Part shown: positions 53,944 to 63,703 of the stretch, piece after piece
Numbering within the stretch: the first letter of the stretch is position 1
Layout of the letters: every line of letters begins with the position of its first letter
DNA from: Flagellimonas olearia
GTDB taxonomy: Bacteria; Bacteroidota; Bacteroidia; Flavobacteriales; Flavobacteriaceae
Length of the DNA: 64,000 nt
Assembly (NCBI RefSeq): GCF_009184425.1
Contig: NZ_WELG01000001.1
Location: 1,363,870-1,427,869 of the forward strand
Direction: 5' to 3'
Translations under genes and position numbers: made by a program
The notes under the pieces: generated by a model
What the model saw: the letters and a program-made list of their open reading frames with translations, nothing else
Database searches by the model: none
Told to the model about the DNA's origin: nothing

Positions 53944-55735
53944 ATTCCAATATTTTTTCCTCGCTCTGTTTTCTTGAAAAGTTGATGGCACATTCGATCA
54001 AGGCCAAATGGGAATAAGCCTGCGGGAAATTACCCAACAAGCGCTTGGTCTTAAAATCAATATCCTCGCTAAAGAGTCCCAAATGATTGCTATGGCCCAA
54101 CAAACGCTCAAAAAGTTCCAAGGCCTTTTCTTCCTCCCCTATTTTAAAGAGGCTGTTGATGAACCAAAAGGTGCAAATGGTAAAGGACGATGAGGGTTCG
54201 CCAAAATCGTCCTCATTCTTATAACGATACAATAATCCATCGTTGCTCAATCCCTCCTCAATGGCCTGTACCGTGTTCACATATTTGGGATCTCGGGCAT
54301 TGATAAAACCATAGGGCTCCATCAACAATACCGAGGCGTCCAAATGGCGGGAACCATACGATTGCACAAAGGCATTGATGTCACTGTTCCATGCATTTTC
54401 ATGGATATCCCTTTTGATTTCTTGCTCAAGGGCGGTCCATTTTTCAATCTTATGGGTCTTTCCAAAGATTTTGGCCACTTTAATGGCCCGGTCCAAGGCC
54501 ACCCAGCACAGTACCTTGGAGAAGGTAAAATGTCGGTCTTCCCCTCGGAATTCCCAAATACCCTTATCCGGTTCTTTCCAGTGCTTACTGACAATCCAAA
54601 CAATTCCTTTGGTGATGCTCCAGAGTTCCTCCACATTTTCAATATCATTGCTAAACTTCACCAACTGCTCATAGATGACATCCATAAGAATGCCATAAAT
54701 ATCGTTTTGTTTCTGCTTGTAGGCCGCATTTCCTATACGGACGGGCTTGGACCCCTTGTATCCATCCAAATGGTCCAAGGTCTGCTCTGTAAGTTTCTTT
54801 TCTTGATTGATACCGTACATAATCTGAAGTTTTTCATCCTTGTCCGGCATAAGGTCAATGATAAACTGCAGGTATCTTTTAGCGGAATTCTTATGCCCCA
54901 GTTCGGAAACCACCTTGATCACCATGGAGGCATCCCTGATCCAACAGAATCGGTAGTCCCAATTACGGACCTCACCAATGGTTTCGGGCAAAGAGGTCGT
55001 GGCGGCGGCCAAAACCGCCCCCGTTTTATCGTAAGTAAGCATTTTCAGGGTAATGGCACTCCGTACAATCTCCTTGTTGAATTTTTTATAGGTTGGGGTC
55101 TTATCCACCCAATCCAACCAATACACTTTGGTACGTTCCAATTCCAAGGCCATTTTTTCCGTAGTGGGCTTTAGGATCTTTTCATTGTAGCAGACCATAA
55201 AATAACCATCCTCTTTTAACGGAATCTCTACGCCCTCCAGCACCTCTTCTTTGTTGAAAGAGGTATAAAGGAACAAGGTGTCATACTTTAATTTATGGGT
55301 GAGGCTTGCCACAAAATCCTTTTTCACATGATGTTCCGTCTGTCCCAATCCGTATTCCAGTTTGGGATCATACTTCACTTTAAAGCTCGGCTTTCCCGAA
55401 ACATACTTTACATACCGAACGATTTCTGGCGGGGCATTGTACTTTCCATTATTGTGTTTATGGTGCCTCGGCATAAAATCATGCACCTCAAAGACATCTT
55501 CCCCTCGGGAAAAACGTGTGATCAATATGGCCGTCCTTTCATAGTATTGTTGATGGATTTCATAGGCATCATCCACCAGAAACTCAAAGCTTCCTCCTTT
55601 TTTCTCATCCAACAACTTTGCAAAGACCGAAGTGGAATCAAATTGGGGCAGACAACACCAATCCAGCGAACCCGTTTTTGAGATCAAGGCCGCACTCCTA
55701 CAATTTCCAATAATTCCATAATCCAGGTTCTCCAT
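53933..55735 (-). CDS. Glycoside hydrolase family 15 (trehalase or glucoamylase type)
   Basis: 600 residues. N-terminal beta-sandwich domain (about 1-230; LDYGIIGNCRSAALISKTGSLDWCCLPQFDS in parts) and an (alpha/alpha)6 barrel with EVRNWDYRFCWIRDAS (catalytic acid region) and EPSSSFTICTFWFI (second carboxylate). No signal peptide, so cytoplasmic. In actinobacteria and Bacteroidota such proteins split trehalose or alpha-glucans. The divergent gene makes trehalose, so a trehalase or related glucosidase role is the best guess. It overlaps the convergent decarboxylase gene by 11 bases. Confidence 0.87.
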   Translation of the reverse strand: MENLDYGIIGNCRSAALISKTGSLDWCCLPQFDSTSVFAKLLDEKKGGSFEFLVDDAYEIHQQYYERTAILITRFSRGEDVFEVHDFMPRHHKHNNGKYNAPPEIVRYVKYVSGKPSFKVKYDPKLEYGLGQTEHHVKKDFVASLTHKLKYDTLFLYTSFNKEEVLEGVEIPLKEDGYFMVCYNEKILKPTTEKMALELERTKVYWLDWVDKTPTYKKFNKEIVRSAITLKMLTYDKTGAVLAAATTSLPETIGEVRNWDYRFCWIRDASMVIKVVSELGHKNSAKRYLQFIIDLMPDKDEKLQIMYGINQEKKLTEQTLDHLDGYKGSKPVRIGNAAYKQKQNDIYGILMDVIYEQLVKFSNDIENVEELWSITKGIVWIVSKHWKEPDKGIWEFRGEDRHFTFSKVLCWVALDRAIKVAKIFGKTHKIEKWTALEQEIKRDIHENAWNSDINAFVQSYGSRHLDASVLLMEPYGFINARDPKYVNTVQAIEEGLSNDGLLYRYKNEDDFGEPSSSFTICTFWFINSLFKIGEEEKALELFERLLGHSNHLGLFSEDIDFKTKRLLGNFPQAYSHLALIECAINFSRKQSEEKILESIA

Positions 55736-55838
55736 AGGCTAATTATCCTCAAAAGGTTTAGAATGAATTGCTTTTACAGTCGAATTTCCCGAAATTTAAA
55801 GAAACTTAAAAGTAAAACCTGTCAAAAAACACCCTTTT

Positions 55839-58049
55839 ATGGCCAAAACTATCATAATCTCAAATCGACTGCCCGTTCAATTGCAAATCAACAATGGAAG
55901 CATCAATGCCATCCCCAGTGTAGGAGGATTGGCTACCGGAATGAAGTCGGTGCATAGTGGTAGTGAAAGCCTTTGGATAGGTTGGTCTGGCCTCACGGAT
56001 GAGGATACCCCGCCCGAGCTTGAGGACGATATTGATAAGGCCTTGAAAGAAAATGGCTGTGCCAAGGTAAAACTGAATGCCCAAGAAGTGGACGGTTTTT
56101 ACTTTGGTTTCAGCAATAGGACCATATGGCCCTTATTTCATTATTTTTTGAAGTATTCCGAGTTTGAACTGGATTTTTGGAACACCTATAAAGCCGTGAA
56201 CCAGAAATTCGCCGATGCCATCATTGAAAAATCCGATGAGGATGACACCATTTGGGTACATGACTATCAGTTGATGCTGGTTCCGCAAATGGTCAGGGAA
56301 AAACGCCCTAATACCTCCATTGGATTCTTTTTGCACATTCCGTTTCCTTCCTACGAGATCTTTAGAACCCTCCCTTGGCGTGAAGAAATATTGGAAGGCT
56401 TGTTGGGGTCCGATCTTATTGGGTTCCACACCTATGACTATGAAAGACATTTTCTGAGTTCGGTGCGGAGATTATTGGGAATGGAAGTAAGCTTCAACGA
56501 GATTTTCATGGACAACCGTGTGATCAAAGTGGACTCTTTCCCCATGGGCATCGATTACAAAAAGTTCAGGGATGCCGCTTTGGTTCAGGGTGAACGGAAA
56601 AAAGACAACCGAAGCGATCTACAACAACGGTTGGATGACCATAAAGCCTCTGCCCCGGACACCAAATTGATCCTGTCCATAGACCGTTTGGATTATAGTA
56701 AAGGAATTGCCAAGCGCATCAATGCCTTTGAGTATTTCCTCAACAAATATCCAGAGTACAAAGAAAAGGTGCGTTTGATCATCCTTGCGGTGCCCTCGCG
56801 TTCCAACGTTCCCCAGTACCAGTTGCTCAAGAAAGAAATTGATGAGTTGGTGGGGCGTATCAATGGCGAATTATCCACTGTGAATTGGACCCCGATTTGG
56901 TACTTTTATCGTTCCCTTCCCTTTGAAAACCTCATCGACCTATATACTTCCAGTGACATTGCATGGCTTACCCCGCTTCGCGATGGGATGAACCTCGTGG
57001 CCAAGGAATACATTGCCACCCGAACGGACAAATCCGGAGTGCTTATTTTGAGTGAAATGGCCGGCTCTGCCTATGAAATGAACGAGGCCCTATTGATCAA
57101 CCCCAATAATTTTGAACAGCAGGCAGATACCTTGCGCCAGGCCATTACCATGCCTCTGGAAGAGCAGCAATCCCGGAATACCTTCCTCCAAAAACGGTTG
57201 GAACGCTACAATGTGGAAGTGTGGGCCAACGAATTTATGAGTGCACTCAACCAGAAGAAAACAGCGGGACACGCCTATATTTCCCAAAAAATCACAAACG
57301 AGTGCCTCAACACCATCTCCAAGGAGTACGCTGACTCTTCAAAACGGCTGTTGTTCTTGGATTATGATGGCACTTTGGCCGGGTTCCACAAGGACCCTCA
57401 AAAGGCATTACCCGATGAAGAGCTATACGCCCTACTGGACCAATTGCACGAACAGGACAATACCACCCTCTTTTTGATCAGCGGTAGGGACAAGCAGACC
57501 TTTGGCAGGTGGTTCCTTCCCAAAAAATACAATATGATCGTGGAGCATGGGGTTTGGATTTCCAAGGATGGTGAGGACTTCAAACTCTTGGAAAATGTAA
57601 AGAGCGAGTGGATGGAAAAAATCAAACCGGTACTGGAATCTTTTGTGGATCGAACGCCCGGATCCTTTATCGAGGAGAAAAACTACTCCATGGCGTGGCA
57701 TTACCGAAACACCGACCCTGACTTTGGTGAAAAAAGGGCCACGGAATTGAACACAGTCTTGACCAGTCTTATCGGGAATGACGATATTAGCGTTCTTAAC
57801 GGAAACAAGGTCATGGAAGTCAAAAGCAGTAATGTAAACAAAGGTAGAGCCGCAGTGCGCATGCTGGGAGAGGATGACTATGATTTTGTGTTTGCCATTG
57901 GCGATGACTGGACCGATGAATTTATGTTCCAAGAACTTCCCGACTCGGCCATCACCGTTAAAGTTGGGCTTAAAAAGACCCAAGCCAAATACCATGTTGA
58001 AAACACCAAAAGGGTACGGGAACTTTTAAAACGGTTTGCAAAACCATGA
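55839..58049 (+). CDS. otsAB: Fused trehalose-6-phosphate synthase / phosphatase
   Basis: 736 residues. N-terminal GT20 synthase (about 1-470): [31 protein letters not shown] and [16 protein letters not shown]-terminal HAD phosphatase (about 490-736): [16 protein letters not shown] (D-x-D-G-T), [10 protein letters not shown], and [13 protein letters not shown]. The fusion converts UDP-glucose and glucose-6-phosphate to trehalose in one protein. Used for osmotic and desiccation protection. Its start codon is about 100 bases from the divergent GH15 gene, so both share a control region. It overlaps the next gene by 4 bases (ATGA). Confidence 0.95.
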   Translation: MAKTIIISNRLPVQLQINNGSINAIPSVGGLATGMKSVHSGSESLWIGWSGLTDEDTPPELEDDIDKALKENGCAKVKLNAQEVDGFYFGFSNRTIWPLFHYFLKYSEFELDFWNTYKAVNQKFADAIIEKSDEDDTIWVHDYQLMLVPQMVREKRPNTSIGFFLHIPFPSYEIFRTLPWREEILEGLLGSDLIGFHTYDYERHFLSSVRRLLGMEVSFNEIFMDNRVIKVDSFPMGIDYKKFRDAALVQGERKKDNRSDLQQRLDDHKASAPDTKLILSIDRLDYSKGIAKRINAFEYFLNKYPEYKEKVRLIILAVPSRSNVPQYQLLKKEIDELVGRINGELSTVNWTPIWYFYRSLPFENLIDLYTSSDIAWLTPLRDGMNLVAKEYIATRTDKSGVLILSEMAGSAYEMNEALLINPNNFEQQADTLRQAITMPLEEQQSRNTFLQKRLERYNVEVWANEFMSALNQKKTAGHAYISQKITNECLNTISKEYADSSKRLLFLDYDGTLAGFHKDPQKALPDEELYALLDQLHEQDNTTLFLISGRDKQTFGRWFLPKKYNMIVEHGVWISKDGEDFKLLENVKSEWMEKIKPVLESFVDRTPGSFIEEKNYSMAWHYRNTDPDFGEKRATELNTVLTSLIGNDDISVLNGNKVMEVKSSNVNKGRAAVRMLGEDDYDFVFAIGDDWTDEFMFQELPDSAITVKVGLKKTQAKYHVENTKRVRELLKRFAKP

Positions 58050-59575
58050 TGCAGCGATTTTGTTTTTTGCTTTGCTTGCTGGGAACCCTAAATAGTTTCG
58101 GTCAGGCTAATACCGAGGTCTACCTTTTTGACCTTGACATGAATACAAAGGATGCTCCATTGTCCAATCCCAAGAATATATCCAACAATCATGGGTATGA
58201 CAACCAACCTTCATTTTGGGATGATAATACAGTATTGTTCTCTTCAACAAGGGCAGACCAAACCGATATCTTGCGATTCAACATCAACCAGGGAAGTACC
58301 TCTTCCTGGATTACCAATACCCCTACAGGAAGCGAATATTCACCTTTGAGAATACCTGGAAAAGATAACATATCGGCCATTCGGTTAGATTTGGATGGAC
58401 TACAGCGATTGTATGAATATGATATCAAAACTGGGGAATCCCAACCCATTTCCGATTTGAAAATCGGTTATCATGTGTGGTACAATGACCATATTTTGGT
58501 ATCCACCGTATTGGTGGCAGACCGGATGGATTTGGCTGTAATCGACCTTGATAATGGCTCCCACCGCATAGTGCATAAAAATGTTGGACGCTCCCTGCAT
58601 AAAATTCCGGGTTCAGATTTGGTTAGTTTTATCAGCAAGGGGTCTTCTGAAAAGGAACTGTGGCAAATCAGATCCCTTGATGTGACCGATGATAAAATCG
58701 ATTCTATCCTGACCTTGGTCAACCCAGTGGAGGATATGGTATGGTTGCCCAATGGCGCGCTCCTTATTCCCAATGACAATAGGATTTCCCTCTATAATCC
58801 AAAAGCGGGGGATACCAAAGATTTTCAGTTTTTTGACCGAGATCAAGTCTTTAAAATATCCCGAATGGCTGTAAATCCAAGTGGTACCCGATTGGCCTTG
58901 GTCACCGAGGTTTCACCCAAGGAAATTGTGCAAAGACAAGTGGATACTTTCAATAAACGGGATTTGGATGGGTTTGTCTCCTGCTATGCTGATAATGTGC
59001 TGGCACAACGCTTTCCCAACGATACCATGTATGTGGGAAAACCCAAGATGCTGGCCAATTACGAACGGTTTTACACCAACACCAAAAACGCAAAGGTTGA
59101 AGTGGTTAAACGAATTACCATTGGAAATAAAGTAATCGATGAGGAAATCACCCTAGTCGATGGTCGACAAGGCCATCAAGTGGCGTTGTATACCATTGAA
59201 GGTGGACTCATCACCTCAATGACCTTTATTTTTCCCGATCAGGAAACCGCAGATGCAGAGGCTGTTGTACAAGAACAATTGGATGCCTACAATGCCCGCG
59301 ACATTGATGCCTTTATGGATACTTACTCGGACCATATCTCCCTCAATAATTTTCCCAACCAAGTTACCAGTAAGGGTAAAACGGATATGAGGGTACGGTA
59401 CGATTCGTTCTTCGAAAGCACCCCCAATCTCCACTGTACCATCAAAAACCGTATGGTAATTGGGAACAAGATCATTGACGAAGAACAGGTAACGGTCAAT
59501 GATTCGGTAATACATGCCGTGGCCATCTATGAGGTTGAAAATGGAAAAATTGCAAAAGTCACTTTTTTACGATGA
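58046..59575 (+). CDS. Exported TolB-like propeller protein with two NTF2-like domains
   Basis: 509 residues. A signal peptide (FLLCLLGTLNSFGQ) is followed by a WD40/TolB-type beta-propeller (about 30-280; repeated N-Q-P-S-F-W-D-D, S-x-x-R-A-D-Q-x-D-I). The C-terminal 230 residues hold two NTF2/SnoaL-like domains with parallel motifs: VQRQVDTFNKRDLDGFVSCYADNV and VQEQLDAYNARDIDAFMDTYSDHI. The pair clearly arose by internal duplication. The combination of propeller and duplicated SnoaL domains is unusual. The start overlaps the otsAB stop, so translation is coupled. Function unknown; periplasmic. Confidence 0.75.
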   Translation: MMQRFCFLLCLLGTLNSFGQANTEVYLFDLDMNTKDAPLSNPKNISNNHGYDNQPSFWDDNTVLFSSTRADQTDILRFNINQGSTSSWITNTPTGSEYSPLRIPGKDNISAIRLDLDGLQRLYEYDIKTGESQPISDLKIGYHVWYNDHILVSTVLVADRMDLAVIDLDNGSHRIVHKNVGRSLHKIPGSDLVSFISKGSSEKELWQIRSLDVTDDKIDSILTLVNPVEDMVWLPNGALLIPNDNRISLYNPKAGDTKDFQFFDRDQVFKISRMAVNPSGTRLALVTEVSPKEIVQRQVDTFNKRDLDGFVSCYADNVLAQRFPNDTMYVGKPKMLANYERFYTNTKNAKVEVVKRITIGNKVIDEEITLVDGRQGHQVALYTIEGGLITSMTFIFPDQETADAEAVVQEQLDAYNARDIDAFMDTYSDHISLNNFPNQVTSKGKTDMRVRYDSFFESTPNLHCTIKNRMVIGNKIIDEEQVTVNDSVIHAVAIYEVENGKIAKVTFLR

Positions 59576-59617
59576 GTCTTTTTGCTACTTTCATGGGATT
59601 TCTAAAAAAGCCTCTTT

Positions 59618-60121
59618 ATGAAAACCCACTACCTTTTCTGCCTCATTTTGGCATTGACCTTCAGTACTGTACAAGCGCAGGACGAATATGAAAGACTGAC
59701 CGTGTCTATTGGGGTGGTCGTCTCGGACCTCGAAACCTCCATTGATTTTTACACCAATATTATGGGTATGGAGGAAACCGGCGAACTGGACTTGGACAGT
59801 TCCTTTGGAAAAGCTTCTGGATTGACCGGCGGAAGGCCTTTGTTGGTAAAAATTTTAAAGCTAAAGAACAGTCCGGATGCCACAGAGTACAAATTGGTGT
59901 CGTTCGGAAACGATAAAACCGGTTTTGACAAACACATACAGGATCAAAACGGAATGCAGTATACCACCTTCTTTATAAAATCCACAGAAGACATCATAAA
60001 ACGAATCCGCGAAAACAATATCGAATTTTTGGGGGACACCCCTATAAAACTGCCTGATGGAAGGACTTTTATCCTTATTCAAGATCCTGATGGAGTTTTT
60101 ATTGAAATTGTAGGCAATTAA
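59618..60121 (+). CDS. Secreted VOC-fold (glyoxalase-like) protein
   Basis: 167 residues. A signal peptide (FCLILALTFSTVQAQ) precedes a VOC-superfamily domain: VSIGVVVSDLETSIDFYTNIMGMEETGEL and the final PDGRTFILIQDPDGVFIEIVG, with E/D at metal-binding places. VOC proteins are usually cytoplasmic, so a secreted form is less usual but frequent in Bacteroidota. It may be a binding protein or a metal-dependent isomerase/dioxygenase; not determinable. In the same dense run as its neighbours (42 bases before, 11 after). Confidence 0.8.
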   Translation: MKTHYLFCLILALTFSTVQAQDEYERLTVSIGVVVSDLETSIDFYTNIMGMEETGELDLDSSFGKASGLTGGRPLLVKILKLKNSPDATEYKLVSFGNDKTGFDKHIQDQNGMQYTTFFIKSTEDIIKRIRENNIEFLGDTPIKLPDGRTFILIQDPDGVFIEIVGN

Positions 60122-60132
60122 AATCCATTTTA

Positions 60133-61467
60133 ATGAAACAAAGCATAGCGTTTATTTTTTTAATATTTAGTCTATCCATTCTAACCGCGCAGGATGACAC
60201 CCGAATATATGACATCATCAATGCGGTTTCCGCGGAACGGATAGAGAAAGATGTAACCACCTTGGTCAACTTCGGCACCAGACACACTTTGAGTGATACC
60301 ACCTCACAAACTAGGGGAATAGGAGCTGCAAGACGATGGATCAAATCAGAATTCGAAAACATTTCTTCCGATTGCAATGACTGTTTGGAAGTTTTCTACC
60401 AAAAGGACCTGATCAAAAAAGGCGAAGGTGCCCGGATTGTAAAGGATGTTTGGGTAGTAAACGTGGTGGCCATCAAACGGGGCACCAAATACCCCAACCG
60501 CTTCATCATCATGAGTGGGGATATTGATTCACGGGTGAGTGACCCCAATAACTTTACTTCGGACTCACCGGGAGCCAACGACAATGCCAGCGGTATGGCA
60601 GGAACCCTTGAAGCCGCAAGGGTACTTTCCCAATATTCATTTGAGAGCAGTATCATCTTTGTTGGGCTCTCCGGGGAAGAACAAGGACTTTATGGTGGCA
60701 GGGGCTTGGCCGCGCATGCCAAGCAAAACAACTGGGACATTGTTGGGATTTTCAACAACGACATGATTGGCAACATCACCGGAGTGGATGGCGTGGTCAG
60801 CAATCGGGATTTCCGTATTTTCTCGGAACCCGTTCCCCCCACCGAAACCGAGGAAGAAAGACGCGCCAGACGTTTTTATGGCGGTGAAGTGGACGGTATC
60901 TCACGCCAATTGGCCCGATATGTTTACAAAACCACCAAAACCTATATGCCCGAGATGAACCCCATGCTCATCTATCGTTTGGACCGTTTTGGCCGCGGTG
61001 GGCATCACAGACCTTTCAACGATGCCGGTTTTGCGGGGATACGTATCATGGAAGCCCATGAAAACTATACCCAACAGCATCAGGATATCCGTTTGGAGGA
61101 TGGTATCGCCTATGGCGATGTCCTGAAACATGTAAACTTTGGGTATGCCAAAAAATTGACTACCGTAAATGCGATCAATTTGGCTTCCATAGCTTGGGCA
61201 CCTCCCGCACCGACAACCGTTGAAATAGGAGGAATTGTAGAACCCGCAGCCAAATTAAAATGGAGCAAGGTAGACGGTGCTGTAGGATACAAGATTTATT
61301 GGAGGGATACCACCTCCCCAACTTGGGACAATCACAGATACGTAGGAGACATCAATGAGTATACCCTGACCGGCATTGTCATTGACAACTTTTTCTTTGG
61401 TGTGGCCGCTGTGGGCAAAGATGGACATGAAAGTCCGGTGGTTTTTCCAAACAAGGTTTTTAGATAA
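60133..61467 (+). CDS. Secreted M28 zinc aminopeptidase with C-terminal FnIII-like domain
   Basis: 444 residues. Signal peptide (AFIFLIFSLSILTAQ). Peptidase M28 motifs: IIMSGDIDSRVSDP (first zinc Asp/His region is GDID here rather than the common H-x-D), GANDNASGMAGTLEAARVL (bridging Asp), VGLSGEEQGLYGG (Glu-Glu, catalytic base and ligand) and NNDMIGN (Asp). The last 90 residues resemble a fibronectin III domain (AKLKWSKVDGAVGYKIYWRD). The D in GDID replacing the usual His in HxD may change the metal site. Exported aminopeptidase, probably peptide scavenging. Confidence 0.83.
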   Translation: MKQSIAFIFLIFSLSILTAQDDTRIYDIINAVSAERIEKDVTTLVNFGTRHTLSDTTSQTRGIGAARRWIKSEFENISSDCNDCLEVFYQKDLIKKGEGARIVKDVWVVNVVAIKRGTKYPNRFIIMSGDIDSRVSDPNNFTSDSPGANDNASGMAGTLEAARVLSQYSFESSIIFVGLSGEEQGLYGGRGLAAHAKQNNWDIVGIFNNDMIGNITGVDGVVSNRDFRIFSEPVPPTETEEERRARRFYGGEVDGISRQLARYVYKTTKTYMPEMNPMLIYRLDRFGRGGHHRPFNDAGFAGIRIMEAHENYTQQHQDIRLEDGIAYGDVLKHVNFGYAKKLTTVNAINLASIAWAPPAPTTVEIGGIVEPAAKLKWSKVDGAVGYKIYWRDTTSPTWDNHRYVGDINEYTLTGIVIDNFFFGVAAVGKDGHESPVVFPNKVFR

Positions 61468-61503
61468 AACGAATGACGCGTCTGGTTGAGATGCTTTTAT
61501 AGA

Positions 61504-63123
61504 ATGGATATGAAACACTATTTTATACTATCAGCATTCATATTGGGAGTTTGCACCGCATCCGCCCAAAATTTTACCCGTCAGGACACCCTAAGGGGAA
61601 GCATTACCCCAGAACGGGCATGGTGGGATTTGAATTACTATGACCTCAATGTAAAGATTGAGCCTGAAAAAAAGTTCATCTCAGGACACAATCTGGTGCG
61701 CTACAAAGTGCTCAACGCCGCAAAAGTGTTGCAAATTGATCTGCAGGAACCTATGCAAGTAACATCCGTGACCCAAGATAATCAAGCGCTAGAGGTCACT
61801 TCCGACGGAAATGCACACTTCATTACCTTGAAAAAGGAACAAGTTCCGGGTGAGTTCAACACTATCAATATCCATTTTTCCGGTCATCCCCGTGAGGCCG
61901 TTCGAGCTCCTTGGGACGGCGGTTTTTCATGGAAAGAGGATACCCAGGGAAATCCTTTTGTGGCCACATCCTGCCAAGGATTGGGGGCCAGTGTGTGGTG
62001 GCCCAATAAGGACCACATGTACGATGAGGTAGATAGCATGCGAATTAGTGCAACCGTCCCGAAAGATTTGATGGATGTTTCCAATGGGAAACTGGAAAGT
62101 ATAGAGGAGAATGGCGACTTTAAAACCTATAATTGGTTCGTGGCCAATCCCATCAATAATTATGGAGTGAATGTGAACATAGGCAACTATGTCCATTTTG
62201 GTGAAAAATACGATGGTGAAAAAGGTGCTTTGGATGTGGATTATTATGTGCTGCCAGAAAATCTGGAAAAAGCCAAGGCGCAGTTCAAACAGGCCCCAAT
62301 GATGCTCAAAGCCTTTGAACATTGGTTTGGCCCCTACCCTTTTTACGAAGATGGGTTTAAACTGGTGGAAGTGCCCTATTTGGGCATGGAACACCAAAGT
62401 TCGGTCACCTACGGCAACCAATACGCCAATGGCTACTTGGGCCGCGACCTCTCCGGTTCCGGATGGGGCCTTAAGTTCGATTTCATCATCATCCACGAAG
62501 CGGGCCACGAGTGGTTTGCCAACAACATCACTTACAAGGACATTGCCGATATGTGGATCCATGAAGGCTTTACGGCCTATTCCGAAAATCTCTATCTGGA
62601 TTACCATTACGGGCCCAAAGCCGCTTCGGAATATGTTGTGGGTACCCGTACCAATATTCGGAATGATCAACCAATTATTGGCCCTTATGGTGTCAACCAA
62701 GCAGGTTCGGGAGACATGTACTACAAAGGAGCTAATATGCTCCATACCCTCCGCCAACTCATCGAGGATGATGAATTGTGGCGCCAAATTTTAAGGGGAC
62801 TGAACAGCGAGTTCTACCATAAAACCGTGACCACACAGCAAATTGAGGACTACATCAGCAAAAAGACCAAAAAAGACCTTTCCGCTTTTTTCAACCAGTA
62901 TCTGCGCACCACCATGATTCCAAAGTTTGAATATCAACAAAATGGGAGTTCCATAACCTACAGGTATGTGGATATTGTGGAAGATTTTGATATGCCCATT
63001 CGTGTCTTTGTGGATGGCAACGAGCAATGGCTCTTCCCAAATTCAGAATGGAAAACCGAATCCCTCAAGGGGAATGAGTTGATTTTTGATCCTAATTTTT
63101 ATATCGAAACCCAAAAAATCTGA
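61504..63123 (+). CDS. Secreted M1 family aminopeptidase
   Basis: 539 residues from ATG 61504 (a second ATG at 61510 is equally possible; a TTG at 61486 is less likely). Signal peptide YFILSAFILGVCTASAQ. N-terminal beta-saddle domain (about 20-225) then the thermolysin-like catalytic domain with the HExxH motif IIHEAGHEWFANN and the third zinc ligand in MWIHEGFTAYSE, 18 residues later. The substrate-recognition GxMEN is replaced by YLGMEHQSS. Shorter than full M1 enzymes such as PepN since the C-terminal helical domain is reduced. Exported; degrades peptides together with the M28 enzyme before it. Confidence 0.9.
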   Translation: MDMKHYFILSAFILGVCTASAQNFTRQDTLRGSITPERAWWDLNYYDLNVKIEPEKKFISGHNLVRYKVLNAAKVLQIDLQEPMQVTSVTQDNQALEVTSDGNAHFITLKKEQVPGEFNTINIHFSGHPREAVRAPWDGGFSWKEDTQGNPFVATSCQGLGASVWWPNKDHMYDEVDSMRISATVPKDLMDVSNGKLESIEENGDFKTYNWFVANPINNYGVNVNIGNYVHFGEKYDGEKGALDVDYYVLPENLEKAKAQFKQAPMMLKAFEHWFGPYPFYEDGFKLVEVPYLGMEHQSSVTYGNQYANGYLGRDLSGSGWGLKFDFIIIHEAGHEWFANNITYKDIADMWIHEGFTAYSENLYLDYHYGPKAASEYVVGTRTNIRNDQPIIGPYGVNQAGSGDMYYKGANMLHTLRQLIEDDELWRQILRGLNSEFYHKTVTTQQIEDYISKKTKKDLSAFFNQYLRTTMIPKFEYQQNGSSITYRYVDIVEDFDMPIRVFVDGNEQWLFPNSEWKTESLKGNELIFDPNFYIETQKI

Positions 63124-63124
63124 T

Positions 63125-63703
63125 GTGAACCAACTTCCCGAACACTATTTCCAAAACGACTCCGAATGGCGGGATTGGCTGCATGAAAACCATGATAGCT
63201 CGGATGGCATCCATCTCATTTTTTTCAAAGTGGAACACCATATGGAAAGTATGCGATGGGAGGAGGCCGTGAGGGTCGCCCTTTGCTACGGGTGGATAGA
63301 CAGTACGGTGAAAAGTCTGGGCGATGGCAAACGGAGACAATATTTCTGCCCTAGAAAACCCAAAAGTGTATGGAGCAAACTTAACAAAGAGCACATCAAA
63401 GACTTGAAAGCCCAAAAATTGATGCACAAAAGTGGATTGACCACCATACAAGTTGCCAAAGAGAATGGCTCTTGGTCCGCATTGGACGATGTGGAAAACG
63501 GAGTGGTTCCCGAGGACCTTCAACAGGCATTCAATCAAAACAGGGAGGCTCAAAAGAATTTTGAAAACTTCACCCATAGTCAGCGTAAAAGCTACTTGTA
63601 TTGGCTCAATCAGGCCAAGCGGGAAGATACCCGACAGAAACGGATAGCTGAGATTGTGGGAATGTCGGCCCAAAACATCAAATACCGAACCTTAGGAAGA
63701 TGA
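63125..63703 (+). CDS. YdeI/OmpD-associated family protein
   Basis: 192 residues from a GTG at 63125, one base after the M1 gene stop (an upstream TTG would overlap that gene by 38 bases). Typical YdeI layout: WRDWLHENHDSSDGIHLIFFK, YGWIDSTVKSLGDGKRRQYFCPRKPKSVWSKLNKEH (read in parts), and a C-terminal NFTHSQRKSYLYWLNQAKREDTRQKRI. Cytoplasmic, basic; named after a E. coli protein linked to OmpD levels and host defence peptide response, with no known reaction. The stop codon overlaps the next start (ATGA). Confidence 0.87.
   Translation: MNQLPEHYFQNDSEWRDWLHENHDSSDGIHLIFFKVEHHMESMRWEEAVRVALCYGWIDSTVKSLGDGKRRQYFCPRKPKSVWSKLNKEHIKDLKAQKLMHKSGLTTIQVAKENGSWSALDDVENGVVPEDLQQAFNQNREAQKNFENFTHSQRKSYLYWLNQAKREDTRQKRIAEIVGMSAQNIKYRTLGR

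Noticed and set aside
54344-55174. Plus-strand open frame of 276 codons inside the GH15 gene
   Set aside because: Antisense to a fully conserved GH15 enzyme.
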